Of a stretch of DNA of 64,000 nucleotides, positions 1 through 13,800 are shown piece after piece. Both the position numbers and the translations under genes were made by a program. Location: contig VFFE01007486.1 of NCBI GenBank assembly GCA_008921705.1, positions 3,415,792 through 3,479,791 of the forward strand. The letters run 5' to 3'. The notes below the pieces were generated by a model. It was not told the origin of the DNA and ran no database searches. It worked only from the letters and a program-made list of their open reading frames with translations. Position 1 is the stretch's first letter. Every line of letters starts with the position of its first letter. Origin of the DNA: Burhinus oedicnemus. Taxonomy: Eukaryota > Chordata > Aves > Charadriiformes > Burhinidae.

Positions 1-1737
1 AGTGTTTTCAAAGAAAAAAAGCATGTGAGCAAGGTACTCCTGTTTCTTGTTAAAAATGGCCAAACAAGGGACTAAAAAAAGAGTAACAGAGAAGTATAAT
101 ATAAAAGATAAAAGGAAAAGAGTTCGATAGAAAAAAGCATAGGAAAGTACAGTAGAACCCAAGATAGCGGAGAAGTTAAAATTTTAATGAAAGATACATG
201 TAAAGAACAAAGTAAGAACCATTTCATTTTATTTTCTTCATCATGGTAGAATAGGAAGATGTATAGTTCCCTACAAACAATAGAAATAATAATCTGATAA
301 TTTTTTTACTCGTTTCTTAGTAAGAGATACTTTTACATATGCACACACCCCCCTCAGCAGGGCAAGTACATGAATTATTTCTTTTTTAATTGAGAGCGTA
401 TATTTTGACATATAATTGTCCCAAATTCAGATAGAATAATTCAAGTCTGAGAGCTATATCACAAAGGCTATAGAACTTATCACCAAATTTTAGAATTCTT
501 CACTTTGAGCCTATCTATTGTAGTAGGCTACTCAGTAAATAATAAAAAAATTTCCGAATTATATTGAAGCAAGTAAAATCCTTAAAATATCTGCTGAGTT
601 CTGGCAGACTCTTATCAAAGGAATTCAAGAACTGTTTGATTTATACACCAAGCTTTGACAACGTAACAATATGGGAAAAAAATTGAAACAATTCTTGATG
701 AGTGGCATTGATCTAGCTTTAAATATTGTCCCATAGTTATTGATTCCTATGTCAGGTAAAAAGACGAAAGGAAAAAAAAAAAAAAAGACCCACATCAGCA
801 TAACTTATTTTTCCATTCTCCTATTGCCTGATCTCTTGGAAAAACAGGAGAATCAGCACCACTACCAGAAACCTCCAATTAGGAAAGTTGCTATAAATTT
901 TGCAGATATTTCAAGTCAAAGGAACCATTTTGAACTCGGTTTGAGTCTCAATCCCTACTGTTTTATTTCATTTTTTTCTGGTTTTAAGCCAAAAGGTAAC
1001 TTTCTGATAACAGTTCTATTAGTCTGGCAAACTGTTCATAACCTTGCTGATAACTGTCATTGCTGGTAACCAGCACTAGGTAGCTTGGGAATGTTATTCA
1101 GATCAGAATCATATTAATGAATCAGTGTTATTTAATTCAGGTAATATTAAAAGAGTTATTATAAAATACCAACTGTACCAAAAAAAAGAAAAAAGTAGAT
1201 TAAAAAGCAAAAGTCACAAACAGGACAAAAATAGGTCCTAAGAACACAAAAACAACCATACTTGATCAGACCAAAGGTCTATCTAGTCCAGTATCCTATC
1301 TTTGTCAATGACTAAAAGTCTGTTTCTGAGGTACAATATAAGTACAGAAAAAAATATTTTATATTTAAGACTCTTCCAGCTTCCAAGCATTTTCAGATTT
1401 GCCCCATGAAAGGTGAGTTAAACAATTCAAATTCAGCAACACATTTCTGCTATTCCCTTCAAAGCATGACCGCTAACATATTATTTTTGCAAGAAATGAT
1501 AAATATGTACTTTCCTGACTTTTTTCAATGTAAATTGACAACTGAAGCAAACCCCAATAATTTTCTTACAAGTTAATCATAAAAAGGGATAAAGAGATAA
1601 GAAAAAAAAAATCAATATTCTACTCAAATAATGCAATCTAATATAAGGAAACAAAAAATAAATGTGTTTCTGTTTTTTCTAAAAAAATAATGAAGTCCAG
1701 GGTCATCAACAGAGACATTTCAAAGTAAATGTCTTAC
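1..1737 (-). other. AGMO: AGMO intron (3' part of the last coding intron, incomplete)
   Basis: AT-rich intron sequence. The final coding exon is not seen here. It contains an A-rich run near 772-785 and one ancient repeat tail at about 1234-1345. No other gene is supported; the 109-codon plus-strand open frame at 740-1069 is rich in Lys from the A run and looks fortuitous. Confidence 0.8.
1234..1345 (-). repeat. Ancient CR1/L3-type LINE 3' tail relic
   Basis: The stretch with CCTAAGAACAC, ATCAGACCAAAGGTCTATCT and AGTCCAGTATCCTATCT resembles the reverse complement of a 3' end widespread in amniote genomes and related to old CR1/L3 LINEs. Family assignment is from memory. A second copy in the opposite orientation lies near 48031. 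Confidence 0.5.
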
Positions 1738-1843
1738 CTCATATGCATAGCCCAAGGAAGAGAACTGACTCCTTAAGTGGCCAAGTTTGTATACACCTAT
1801 GAAAACTAAGCAGCGTATGATTTCCAGAATTTCTGCTTTGGGC
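1738..1843 (-). CDS. AGMO: AGMO coding exon (12-like), penultimate
   Basis: This 106-nt exon has acceptor ATTTCTAG and donor GAG|GTAAGA. The first base completes an Arg codon, followed by 35 codons reading [20 protein letters not shown] and then [15 protein letters not shown]. Length and pattern match the penultimate coding exon of AGMO. It ends in phase 0; the remaining ~24 residues should be in a final exon left of position 1. Confidence 0.93.
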
Positions 1844-4800
1844 CTAGAAATGGGAAATAATTCAGATTAATGTCCAATCTTTTCTTCTTTGTTGACTTCC
1901 ATGAAAAAGAGAATGTAGGAATAGTCTGTGAGATCCTGCACTTATACCAAGTCATCTTTCTTAACCTTATAGTTAAGTTTTTATGGTATCTACCTTATGT
2001 GGACTTATAACACTGAATTTACTGGGACTGAGAATACACATACTCACAAACTATATATGAGCTCACACAAATATAGATGTATATACAGCTATTGTCTTTT
2101 GATCTCAAAAACAGCAACAATAAAATTCTGAAAACTGCTACATGAGTAGTTCAGAATCTTTTCATCAGTCTATTTCTGTAACTTTTTACTGATTCACATT
2201 ATTAGCTCCCTAAGTTATACACAACTCTGGCATACTGACAGATTTTTATCTATCCTGAAATAAACTATTCAGCCTACACAAGTGAAAGGTATTCCTCTCT
2301 GAAAACATAACAAACAGCAGGTGCAAAGCAGAGCTGGCACCTCCATCCCAAAGGGAACTTCTATTCCACATTTCTATTCCGGCAGGGCATCTCTGTAAGA
2401 AACTGTAGCTGCTATTTACTCTTCTGTAGGGTCACGGTGTCCATATGGACTACTCCCATGGTGTACATCTCACTGGGCCGGTGTCCACAAGATTAAATTT
2501 GATTTGAAACCATACTGATTAAATTTACTCTTAAGTCCACATCATCTTTCACATGATTTGGAGTCTACTCTGAGCTACACTGAGTGCGTTTCTTATACCA
2601 TCAGGGTATCTGACACCTATGGCATGCTACACAGGACTGACACAATATGATTGCAGTTTGCACTTGAACTGCCTTAGGACAGCCTGCAGGTCTCCCTGGC
2701 CTGCCAGTGTCCCAAAACCAGAGATGTGGACCCAACAAATGCAAGCATGGAGAGGGACATGTGTAGCCCATCCTGTAACTTTTCTGCAAGACACAATATA
2801 AATATAGACACTAATTACTATGGGAACACTCCTGGGTTTAGGTGCTTGCTATTCGGGTATTATTTTCTGCTCAACAGATAGCAACATACGTGCCCAAGTG
2901 TATCTATAGTTCTGTATCAATATAATTTTTGGCACACTTGAGATTTCCATACAATGATAAATAATGCATAATGAGACAAGAAAAAAAAAAGTGTTTTTTA
3001 ATCTCGCCTGTTCTCCATAAGTAGTCCAAAGGAGGTCAGGGACAGAATGATAAAGCCAATTCTCAGGAGAATAGTTGCCTGTGATAACATCTGTTAAAAA
3101 ATAGACAAAGAATTCATTTAGAGTAATTTTCTGAAGAGAAACTGAGTTTTAACAGAACAGTAGCTTCAACTTGTTCACTCAGTGATGTTAATGTCTGCTA
3201 AGTAATTTGTTACTTTAAATTTTAGGACAAAAATATCTGCTCTGGATAGCACACTTATGTGGAGAAACCACCCTTATAGTTTTTTCCTGACTGCTGTATT
3301 TCCAAAATGCTATTTAAGATATTCCCTTCTTCACTAAGTGTTTTCCTGAAGTTACTCGATTCCCTTATACCTTTACCCAAGAGGGAACAAACTTATTTCT
3401 AGATAAAAATCCCAGCAGCTCCGTTCTTTTTCATCTTATGTTACCAGGTTTTTACAGCAGTCATCTATGAATCCCAATGGATACCAAAAACAATACACTG
3501 GTGAGAATAAGAATTCACATGACATGACAATAAAACCATATTTAAGAAGAAACAAAATTAATGTTGTCCTTTCATGACAACTTGACACTTGGTTCCCAAT
3601 TCAGAAAAACTCTTCAACTCATACCATTAACTTCAATCAGACTTAAAACACTTTTAAACATTAAGATGTGTGTTAATACTTGGATGAACAGCAGCATGAG
3701 GATTTATGTCCTTAAAATTTACATCAAAATGATATAAACAAAACTCGGGAAAACAGAATTTATTTTCATTGTGAGGTTTGATTTTTTTTTTCTTTTCATT
3801 TATTAAATATTTTTTCTATTCTACACAGCTGCCTTTGAAAATCAAATATTTAATCAGTTTTCTTGTTCCCTCCCTGACTTCCTTTCAAATATTAGTTTTG
3901 AAAAGCCTTTGTTTTTTCATTTAAAAAACAACAAAAAACCCAAAACAAAAGTTATGGATCTTGCTGAGTTATAGGAATCCTTTCTGGCTTCAATAGCAAG
4001 AAGGTTTATGAACAGCATCTTGCACTTCAAGATTGCAGACACTGGAAAATTAAAAATCTATGAAAGTTTGCCCTGATTTCAATAAATCCCACTCGGTGAC
4101 GTGCCCACCTTCCTTCAGTGGTGGCCCCTACCCCTCAAAGAGATCTAAGGTAAAGTATCTGCAAGCGTGGGAGGCCACAGGAGGATATTCTCAAGTTTTA
4201 CAGCTGTGTGAACTTACAGTGCCCATGTTTGCAAAACACATCAAACCACACACTCAGGCTGGGTAGGTTTCTGTTGTTTTACTGAAGAATCACAAGCACC
4301 TACTTAGATATCCTTAACAAACAGTTATAGAACAAAGAAAACACAATCCCAGCAATGAGTGAGCTAAAGAGCAGCCCCACCAGTTTACAAGCCAGAACAC
4401 TCTTCTCACAAATGACACCTGTCAAGCCATTCTGTTGCACAGATTTATACCAGGACAGATCAAACTCATTACTGCATTGTTACATTTCCAATCTGTTCCA
4501 CCTCTCCTTATGATAAACTTACAATATCTCAGACTGATGATTACTATCATCATCTACTTTTATGTAGACCTTGAGAAAGGATATTCTTTACACTTTTCTT
4601 ACGCTCTTACCCTGGGTATCTGCTGTCAGCCATCACAGGAGACAGGCTCTTGAGCTAGATATTGAACCCTGGCAGGGGGAACTCAGTTAGCAGTTATGTG
4701 TTGAGACTCTCACTTAAGTCAAGATAGGAGAAACTGCTCTGATGGGTTTATAATCCTTTATCAACATTTATATCACTTGGCATACATTCACAAATTCCAG

Positions 4801-7800
4801 ATACAAGTTTTAAAGTTTGTCATTAAAAGATTGACTTGACGGCGCTCTTTTTGAAAACCTGTTTCTAGAATCCGAAAACCACACAGCTATCCTAAGTTTC
4901 AAAGATTTTCCATTGTTCATATGAAGCAATTTATTTTGAAGTGACAAAACTTTTGGACAGAGCTTTTTTATAAAAATCAGTTCTTAAACAGCTCATCTAG
5001 CCACAGTAAGTTCAACTCCCACTTCAGCTTCCTGTAGAAACTGGGTCATACAAAAATTCAAGGAGTGAGCAAAGAAAAACATGATTTGGCACAGGCATAA
5101 GGGAACTCACCCATAAATTTCTCAGAAATGCTTTGATATGTTTTTCAATGATTGTTACTTGTCAAATAAAGGAGTTTGCCAGGGATCTAGGACTGGAATT
5201 CAAGACTTTCCTCCTTAGAGACTGTCCTCACTTTTAAGTTGGAGAATTACACCTTTTTTTAAACCTAATCCTTCTGGCCAGGTGGGTCTGATTTTGCTTT
5301 GTGTTTCCAGTGCAATGCACTAGCTTCTACAGACTGCCTTTAAAATGTTCCCACAGTGGCAGGGCAGAAAAAGAACGCAAGGTTTTGTATTCCCCTTAGG
5401 CAGGAAAAAGAATTGAATATCAAATCCAAATTTCAAGCAAGTCACATAATTACTACATTACAATATATGACTAAAGTCACAATTTATGGAAAATGAATGA
5501 ACCTACAACAGTTTCGAGAGAACAAATGTTAATATTTGTCTTAAGGAAGGATCCAGCAGTACCTGCTATGAATGAATAAGCGTGTCTTCAATTTCCAGTT
5601 TAAAAGAGCTGCATGATTTCACACTTTTCTGCCCTCCCAGTGTTTCCAAGCTGGCTAGCATTAGACAACCAGCCACCAAGTTCTAGACATCTGGATTTCC
5701 TTGAGATTCCAGTTTCAGAAAACTGAGGTGCTGATTCATTCTACCTTCCTTTATGTATCTTCACTGAAGTGCCTAAAACCTGTTAACCTAAACTTTCTCT
5801 GTAATCAGTGGAGAGAGTGCACTTTGTGAATCATTCTGTTTCTTGCCATTAACTAGACAACAAGTCTAGAGGCTAAATTTGGTCCCTACACTAAGAGTTT
5901 GATTCACCTGCTCTAGGTGAACCTGCTCTGGCAGGGGGTTGGACTAGATGATCTCCAGAGGTCCCTTCCAATCCTGGTGATTCTGTGGTTCTGTGATTTG
6001 AGTGGATGGTGGAAACACTTCTCCAAAGCAGGCACTTTTGGGTCACATTTTCAGTGTTGTTTTCCCTCATAACTTCTATCAGAATTCTTTTCTCATCTTA
6101 AAGATATATTTTAATTGCCATTTCTAAAAGAGTAGGAAAAAAAATCATAAATTACTGTTTAAAAGGTAACATATTTTCAGAAAAAAATAATTTTTGTTAT
6201 TCTTTTATTATATTGTTGTTGATGGACCCTGAAATAATGATAACGTTGATGTCAGAGGCACTGTAATATTGTCATTCAGATCACAGCTTTCTCTCCACAA
6301 GCAAAGAAAGGTTTGAATACAAAAATTTAGAGTGTGACCCTGCAAACAGCTCTTAAACATTTTCTCTAAGATGCGCAAAATTGAAGCCTAGATTTATTGT
6401 TTGATTCTCCACATTTATCTAGCCACAGAAGAAAAAAGCATAGATCAAGAACTTGAAAGGAAATTAATAAATTCTAGTTCAGTTTTAAAGATGGATTTCC
6501 AGAAAAAAAATGGGAATACAAATGCAATCTAATATATGTTAGTAAATCAGAAGAAAGAACTGAAGCAAAAAATCAAACCCAAATACAAACAAGCCTTTAT
6601 CTCAAAACGGTTAACATGCTGTATGAGGTCCATTGGCATAATAACTACCTGAGCCAGGTATGACTGTATTTTACAGATTCTGTATTTCAGGCCAATTTCT
6701 ATTTCTCTTCAGATGCTCTCCTACTTGAACTGTAGCAGTCTGAACACTAGCTGTTTGTAAAACTTCTTAAGCTCCAATACCGTCTGTGGCCCAGAATGTG
6801 AAGGGCTGGATGAATGTAAAGCACAGCCTGCAGATCACACTTATTTGCAAACTGGCACTGTGATCAGATTCACACAAATGTATGGCACTGCAATACCTGA
6901 GTACAGTGTTGCAGCCTTCCACTTCCCAAGTCTTTAGCTTTCTGGAGTGATGAAGGGTGAGGCATAAAGCCTTACTGGGAACCATGAAGGTAGAAGGTGT
7001 AAGCTACCCTTCGCATGCACCACATTCACATACAGCAAAAACATGTGTTCCCTCATTTGTGCTCCTAGTCAAGGACAAGAAATTTGCAGTGAAATACACC
7101 ATGATGCCATCTGGGAATAAGAGCTTTCAGAAAATCAGCCACGTACCATAAATTTTAGCATTATTAGTTTGCTTCCATAACTTTCCCATTACGGCTCCAG
7201 TGGTATAGTTACATGCTGCCTTGATTCTTTTATTTACTTTCAAACTTGTATCACCCTGTGAAGTGGATGCTGCCAGCGGAGGCATCCATTTTCTAAGCAT
7301 TACTGTACCAAAATCAACAAAATAGTCAGTGGGTTATACCACTAAACTAAACATCATGTATTAAATCTACACACTCCAAGTTGCAGTGTGAAAAGAATGC
7401 GCTTGTTACACCTTCGTTAGTGCTAGCATCCTCATTCCACTTAAACACAATATGCATGGACAGATACATAAAATAAATCAGTATTTATACACTGGAGTAT
7501 TTGTATAAACAGAGAAGCCTGTGGGACCACAGGAGGTTCCCCAATTACAACTCAGCCACAACTTTGCAATGTGGTTATTGGCTTCAATCAAACAGAAAAA
7601 AATATTTCTTTTGGATTTTGATTTCATTGAAAGCTTTAAAAATATCTTGGAGCCTTAAAAAAAATGGGAGGTTATAGGATTTTGGGAACAAGTTTACATG
7701 GCTTTGTAATCAACAGATTGCCACAGCACTATTGTTTTATATTTTTTTAGTAATGAAAAAAAGAATTAATTTAGACAAAGGAAATATGTCATTCCAAATG

Positions 7801-10800
7801 TGTGTTTAGATGAAATTAGAAAGATTCCAAATTGACTTTTATATTTCAAAGGACTCGCATTCTTTTATTCCTTCTGAAGAATAACACGGATGCATTTTCT
7901 CATCCTGATGTGTTCAGTGTTTCAACAGAACTGCTAGGAACGATGTCAGCACATTTCATAATTTAACAGATGCCCTGCTGTCATATATCAGACACTTTTG
8001 ACACTCAAATGAAGAATGCTACAACAACGCTATGAAATTTGTATTGTTAGCTGTCTTTGTCTGTATGAATTTAATTTAACTTAGAATTCCTAAAAAAAAA
8101 TTGTAAATTCTTAGCAATATTCCATATACATTACTTGGTGATGTGCTACCTAATGTATATATTAATTGTGTTCTCAGCTTTCAAGAGATCTATCTTACCC
8201 CTTACTACTTTTCATCTAACTGAAATTGCTCACATATTCATAACATTATAAGCACAGTAAATGTTACAGTATCTATCAACAATAAAAAAGACACTGCAAA
8301 ATGTGTTTAAGGTACACTTCACTTTGATTTATGTGATACATGCAGTTCTGGAGCTGTGAGACTTTTACTTTGAATGTACTGCAGTTTTACACTCCTAGCA
8401 CTCTCTCTGGGACTGATCCAAATCCCATTTCTTCAATGAGCTTTGGATCAGATCTAGATGTGCAGAGCTCAGAAGTAATTTTTATTCTCTGGATGTAACG
8501 CAGATCGCTATATAGAAAATAAACATTGTATGCTCTCTCCTGTGGAAAATATATATTTGTTCTTTCTTGTTTTGCTCTTATTGCAAGTTAAATGTAGGTC
8601 ATTCAGACCGAAGGTATATGGTTGCTCTTTACGTATAGAGAAATTTAACACTTCTACAGGGCGTGAGACCAAACACTGAGCAACTGTAATCACTTGAGAA
8701 ATGTAATAGCTGTGTGCTGTGTCTTATGGCTATTATGAAATGGAACTTATACCTAAAAATGAGGAAAACAGTTAGCTTTCTCCATTTATGGAGCTATGCC
8801 ACAGTTATGACATAATTCATAGCCAGACAGAAAGTTCCAGTTGTATCCATAGACATTTCATAACTCAGTGTAGTGGAAAACTGATATTGAAGAAAGATTT
8901 TTGCCAAGTAAAGTTATTCATACACAAGCTTCCTTCTCGTGACAGCTTCCCCACTACACTGCAGAGCAATGCTGGAACTCTGCCGTTGGACCAGCACTTT
9001 CTACACCCACGCCAAAGGTTTATGTCCTGAGATGAGGTGCTTCTAGTCCCCTGTGCTCTCCTTCTTATCCTTACTACCTTATTACCCCACGGTTTTGTGC
9101 AGAGAATTTTTTAGTTGTTTTTCTACAATAAGTTCATAAATGGTGGATCTTCAGGATGTTTCCTCCATGATTGCACGAATTTAATGATCGTCTGGGGCTT
9201 GGGGGCATTTTTCAGCTTCCCTTATTCTTAAACAGCTGCAGTTATCAGCAAAGAAAATAATTTGGACCATCCAATTTTCCTTCCAGGACCAGAAAAAGGC
9301 AAAAAAAGAAACGAATAAACCAAGAAAAAACTCATGAGCAGACTCCTTACTTCTTGCTGCTAAAAGCAACAGCAACAAAGTTAAAAAAAAAAACCAACCA
9401 AACAAAAACCCCACAGTTTGGTCCCTATGCAAATATGACTTGCTTCTGGTATGTAGGAATCTAGAAGCATATCCAGAAAATCTTGCAGAGGCTTTTCTCA
9501 ATATAAGAACACTGGCAATCATGTATATTGTATATCTTGTACACACTGGAGGTATTTATCCTTACCTTTGGCTTAATTTCCTGTCCTCAGAAATTTCTTA
9601 GCATAGACTAAGCCTCAGATGTCTTAGTAATCTCCAAATTCCCTGCAGTTGCAGTGTGACCCTTTACAGAGGTGAACCTTATGTGTAGAATAACTTAATA
9701 TTAATCAGAAGAGTATGCCTGAGGTAGGTTTTATATTATATCGGGAATGCTACATAAAATACTGTCTCCTTAAGCTTTTCTCAAAAAATGCATCATTCTA
9801 CTGGTCTGATGTGTTACTCAGAATACATCTAACCAAAAACATTTAAAAAAAAGGCTGTAACAACTTGTCTATGCAGAGCTGCCAGAGCTGCTATAAGCCT
9901 GCTGCCACATATCCCAAGAAATTACTGCAGGCAGAGTCTTTCTCCTGCTCTTCTTGCCCTGGGACGCAAGAGGAATGTCTGAGTCAGAAGACACAAACAT
10001 TGACATTTGGACAAGATTTCTGACAGCTTTGAAATGGCTTTGCAGTTCTCTGGAATTCTTCATGGATGACCATGGTTAGATATGCAACAGAGACTCATTT
10101 CTATAAATGTGCCCCTTGGCTGGATTCAGACATGCTGGTCATGGGCAAAGGCATCGGAGTGCAGGGAGAGGGACTGCTCCCTGAGGAAGGGGCAGGGGGC
10201 TGGTGGCAGGTAGTGTTCAGGGTTGTGGCCCTGGGGGGAAGGGTGCTGTCCCACAGCACCCATCGAGGTGGACACAGGACAGAAACCACCACTGGCAAAG
10301 GGCTGGAGATCGCCAAGTGAGTATGCTGGGATGAGGCAGGTCCATGGGCAGACAGAGGCTGAAGAACCCAGGGGGCCTTGGCACTCTGACAGCAGGCCTG
10401 TGGCAACATGGGTGACACCAACACAATGAAAAGACTGCTGTTTAACCAAGGAGGTAGTAGAAAGGGGTTAAGAAGCAGGCCAAAGACCATTTTATCAAAC
10501 TGATAGACATTTGTGGTGTTTTGGTAGGCCTTTGACTGATTTGTGGGAATATCAGACGCATTAAAATTATGCTTCATAACTAGAAGATTTTAGCTTTAGT
10601 AAAGTAGAAAGAGTTGTCAATGAAGGAAGAATGAAAAGGAGGTTGGAAGGATGTGAAGCCATGGAAGCTTGTCTTGCTTCTTGTAGGTAGAGTTGGTCTC
10701 GTAGTTCACCTTCAGAGACCTCCAGGTATTCTTGGAGGAACCATATTGTGTTACCAGGGAGATCCTGTCAGCCCAAACACGAGGTAGTAAATACTTGCCT

Positions 10801-13800
10801 ATCCTTGCTGTATTTCTGTCAATGCTGTTTTATGTTAGAGACTGGAAGAAGGATTTTCCCTGAGTCTGTGCTTCTGTAACTCTGAACTCATGCGGACACC
10901 GAGCTTCCCACCTGCAAGCACTGCAAGACCTTTGCAATCCCCCTAAAGCTTGAGCATCTAACAGTATGACCAAGACTTCTTAAAATCTACATAGTTTCAA
11001 GTCTAAGATACATTTTTCCTTTCATGAAGTCCTAAAAATGAAAGCAAACACGTCTTCTATGGAAATTTTTTTTTTAAATTTAATTGCTTAACTTAAGCAT
11101 ATTCGTCTGTAAATAATTAATATGGTTATTAAACATTGTTTAATAAAAAATATCAAGCATTATATATTTAGCCACTTATTTCGATCCTTTTGACAGAATC
11201 TAGTTATTATTATAATAGTTTAAATAAGATATGAGTCTGGCTGTAGAGCTTCTACTCAATGCTTTATTATTTAAATATGTTGTGTCATATTACTGTTAGC
11301 TTAAGCCACTATTTCATAAAGACAGGAATTACTTACAGTCACGGTACCAAGAAGTTCAGTATACAAGTCCATTATTACAGCAAAATGTACAACTGCATAG
11401 CAATTAAGGTAAGCTGGTACACTTGGATTGAAGGGAACTTCTTTTCCAGTGACCTGTACAAAGCAAAAGAGATAATAGCCTCCAACAGTGACCTGCTCCA
11501 GCCTGTTATTCCTTAGTATTTTTTATACTTAGAAAAAGAAAAAAGATAAAGGGACATAGATAACTGCACAAAGATAATCTATCAAACTTATGTACTACCT
11601 AGTGTGAGACAGAGTTTAACTGTGTGTGTGTGTCTGTTCACAACTAAAAGAAAAAGAGAAATTACTGTACTCTATAGAAGAATTTTGAAAATCTCTTTAG
11701 GAAATGAATAATGAAAAGATAAATAAAAATTATATTTTTTTCCTTCAAATAAAAAGGAAAAAAACACAGCAAAAACATTCATTTCCTTCAGTTTCTGTTC
11801 CCATTTCATCTCCCCTATGCTTTACGACTGCTAATTTGCTAATTTAAAATAGCATGTGTAGAGTTTTTAACATTGATCCAGTAGCATTAAGAGGTCCAAG
11901 TAAATTACACAAAACTGAAAGCCTGTGCATGTTCTATTTACCACTGGGATTTCCTCAGGAAGGCCAAGTCTAGGTTTGCCTGGTCCCCAGCCTGGCCCTT
12001 TAAATATGACAGAAAGCTTATTGCAGAATCCAGGTGTGGCCCAAAACGTGTTCCAAATATGAGCCAAGGGACGTAACTGAAAAAAAGAGCAAGTAATTTT
12101 TCATTGTTAGTAAAATAAAATTTAATAAAACATTATATTTTATTCATTTTTAGCTCAGGTAAATGATTTTTCAAAGTCTGTAAAGAGAATAAATTATGAA
12201 TTGATGAAGACAGTCAGAAGTTCAGAAAACCTGACTGAAATAGGCAGGAGCCATATCAAACCCTTGGTTTATAGTGAGGATTACAATGACTTCTTCCCAG
12301 AGGAAAATTCGTCTCTCCTGTAATCAATCCAGAGTATTTAACAGTATGTTGTATAGCTATATTTATGGTACTTTTAAACTAGAATTTGATTACTGGGACC
12401 TTGATATGACATACTCTCAATAACTAAATCACTTAGTACCTGACTGGAATAGATATAATTACACGGGCTGTGGCCATCCTTCCAGCTTCCAGCCCAGCCA
12501 CACATGCAGTAGAATTTCTCGTTCTTTGAGACGCCTCCTTGGGTCAACAGTCATGAAAAGCAAACGGGGACTTCAATACTCCTCAGTCCCTGAGGTTTTT
12601 ACAGAGAATTTTTATCCAGCTTAAGTGAAGCCTGGAGCAATAAATCTAAGAAGCACCACATTAAGTACTTTTTCTTCTTTTTTCTTTTCTTTTCTTATTT
12701 TTTAATAAAAACCCTATATTCAATCTGTTCTGGAGGTTTTGGTGAGACCGTGATAGTTGTCAACACAAATCATTCAGGAGTACTTTGAACAGCAAATACA
12801 CAGGAGAGATAAAAAAGGTGAAGATATTACACCACAGGGTTATTTATGAAACAGCAATATTTAAAGGAGACAAACAACAGATGAAATATATATCTTTTTT
12901 TGTGCTTCGTTGCATATGGCAAAATGGACATCACTCAGTCCAAGGCCTGCTATATGTCCATTGTAATTATTTGTTAATTTTATTGTACTGTATTTTCATG
13001 ATGACTACAAGCTCTGCATACGCTCAGTGGAGGGAGTAGAAATAATTGTTTTGTAATGAAATACTGAAGAAATTGTGGATAATTTAAGTGACTGTGCAGC
13101 AATGCAAGGATGGCCTTAACTGTGCCTAAGAGAGGAGCTTTTTTTGAACATGAGTGCCAGTTGAAGATACCAGAATCGGTAATACAAACCTGAAGCATGA
13201 TGGGATCAAATGAATTTACTGGATGTGTTAAGCCATATACAACTTTTGCATCTTCTGCCTCAAATGTTCCTGATGGAAGAAGACAAAAAAAAAAAAAACA
13301 AACAACAATTAAATTCAAAAGTATACATATTTTTGCCACACTAACAAAATACATGAGAGAACAACTTTTTTTACTTACCAAATATCCTGTCCCAGATAAT
13401 GAGTGTGCCGCCATAATTTTTGTCAATGCAGTAAGGATTTCTACCTATGAAAAAAACAGTTGATGAGATCAGTAATTACATATATAAGAATACATGCAAT
13501 TGAATTATGAAGGGCAATCTTCATCATTAGCATCAATTCATAATCTAAAAATAATTCTAAAAGGTAGCTAACCCACCACTCCTTATACGTCCATAAAATT
13601 TATTTTTCTTACTGGGATTATTGCTATCTTTCTACTCAGATTCAGACATGCAAATCAAATGTGTCATACCCAAAATTTCTGTGAAATAAAGGGATTCATC
13701 TAAAGAGTAAACTCAGTTCAAAATATATTTATAAAGACAAACTGGAAAGCAAACAAAAAGTCATTTCACCAGTTTATACCTAAGAAAATATACGCTAGAT

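Larger units (their letters stand above)
3091..11336 (-). other. AGMO: AGMO intron, 8.2 kb
   Basis: Intron sequence holding two palindromic old repeat relics (about 3595-3700 and 8413-8451), a CR1 tail (5907-5999) and a GC-rich patch (10110-10450). Otherwise it is AT-rich with no exon-like conservation that I recognise. Confidence 0.8.

Noticed and set aside
740..1069. 109-codon plus-strand open frame
   Set aside because: Lys-rich start comes from an A run, and there is no homology or supporting context.
9181..9546. 121-codon minus-strand open frame with a hydrophobic stretch
   Set aside because: The hydrophobic residues come from T/A-rich low-complexity sequence; it sits in an AGMO intron with no recognisable domain.
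10101..10577. 158-codon minus-strand open frame
   Set aside because: Several frames are open here on both strands because of GC-rich composition; no known protein resemblance.
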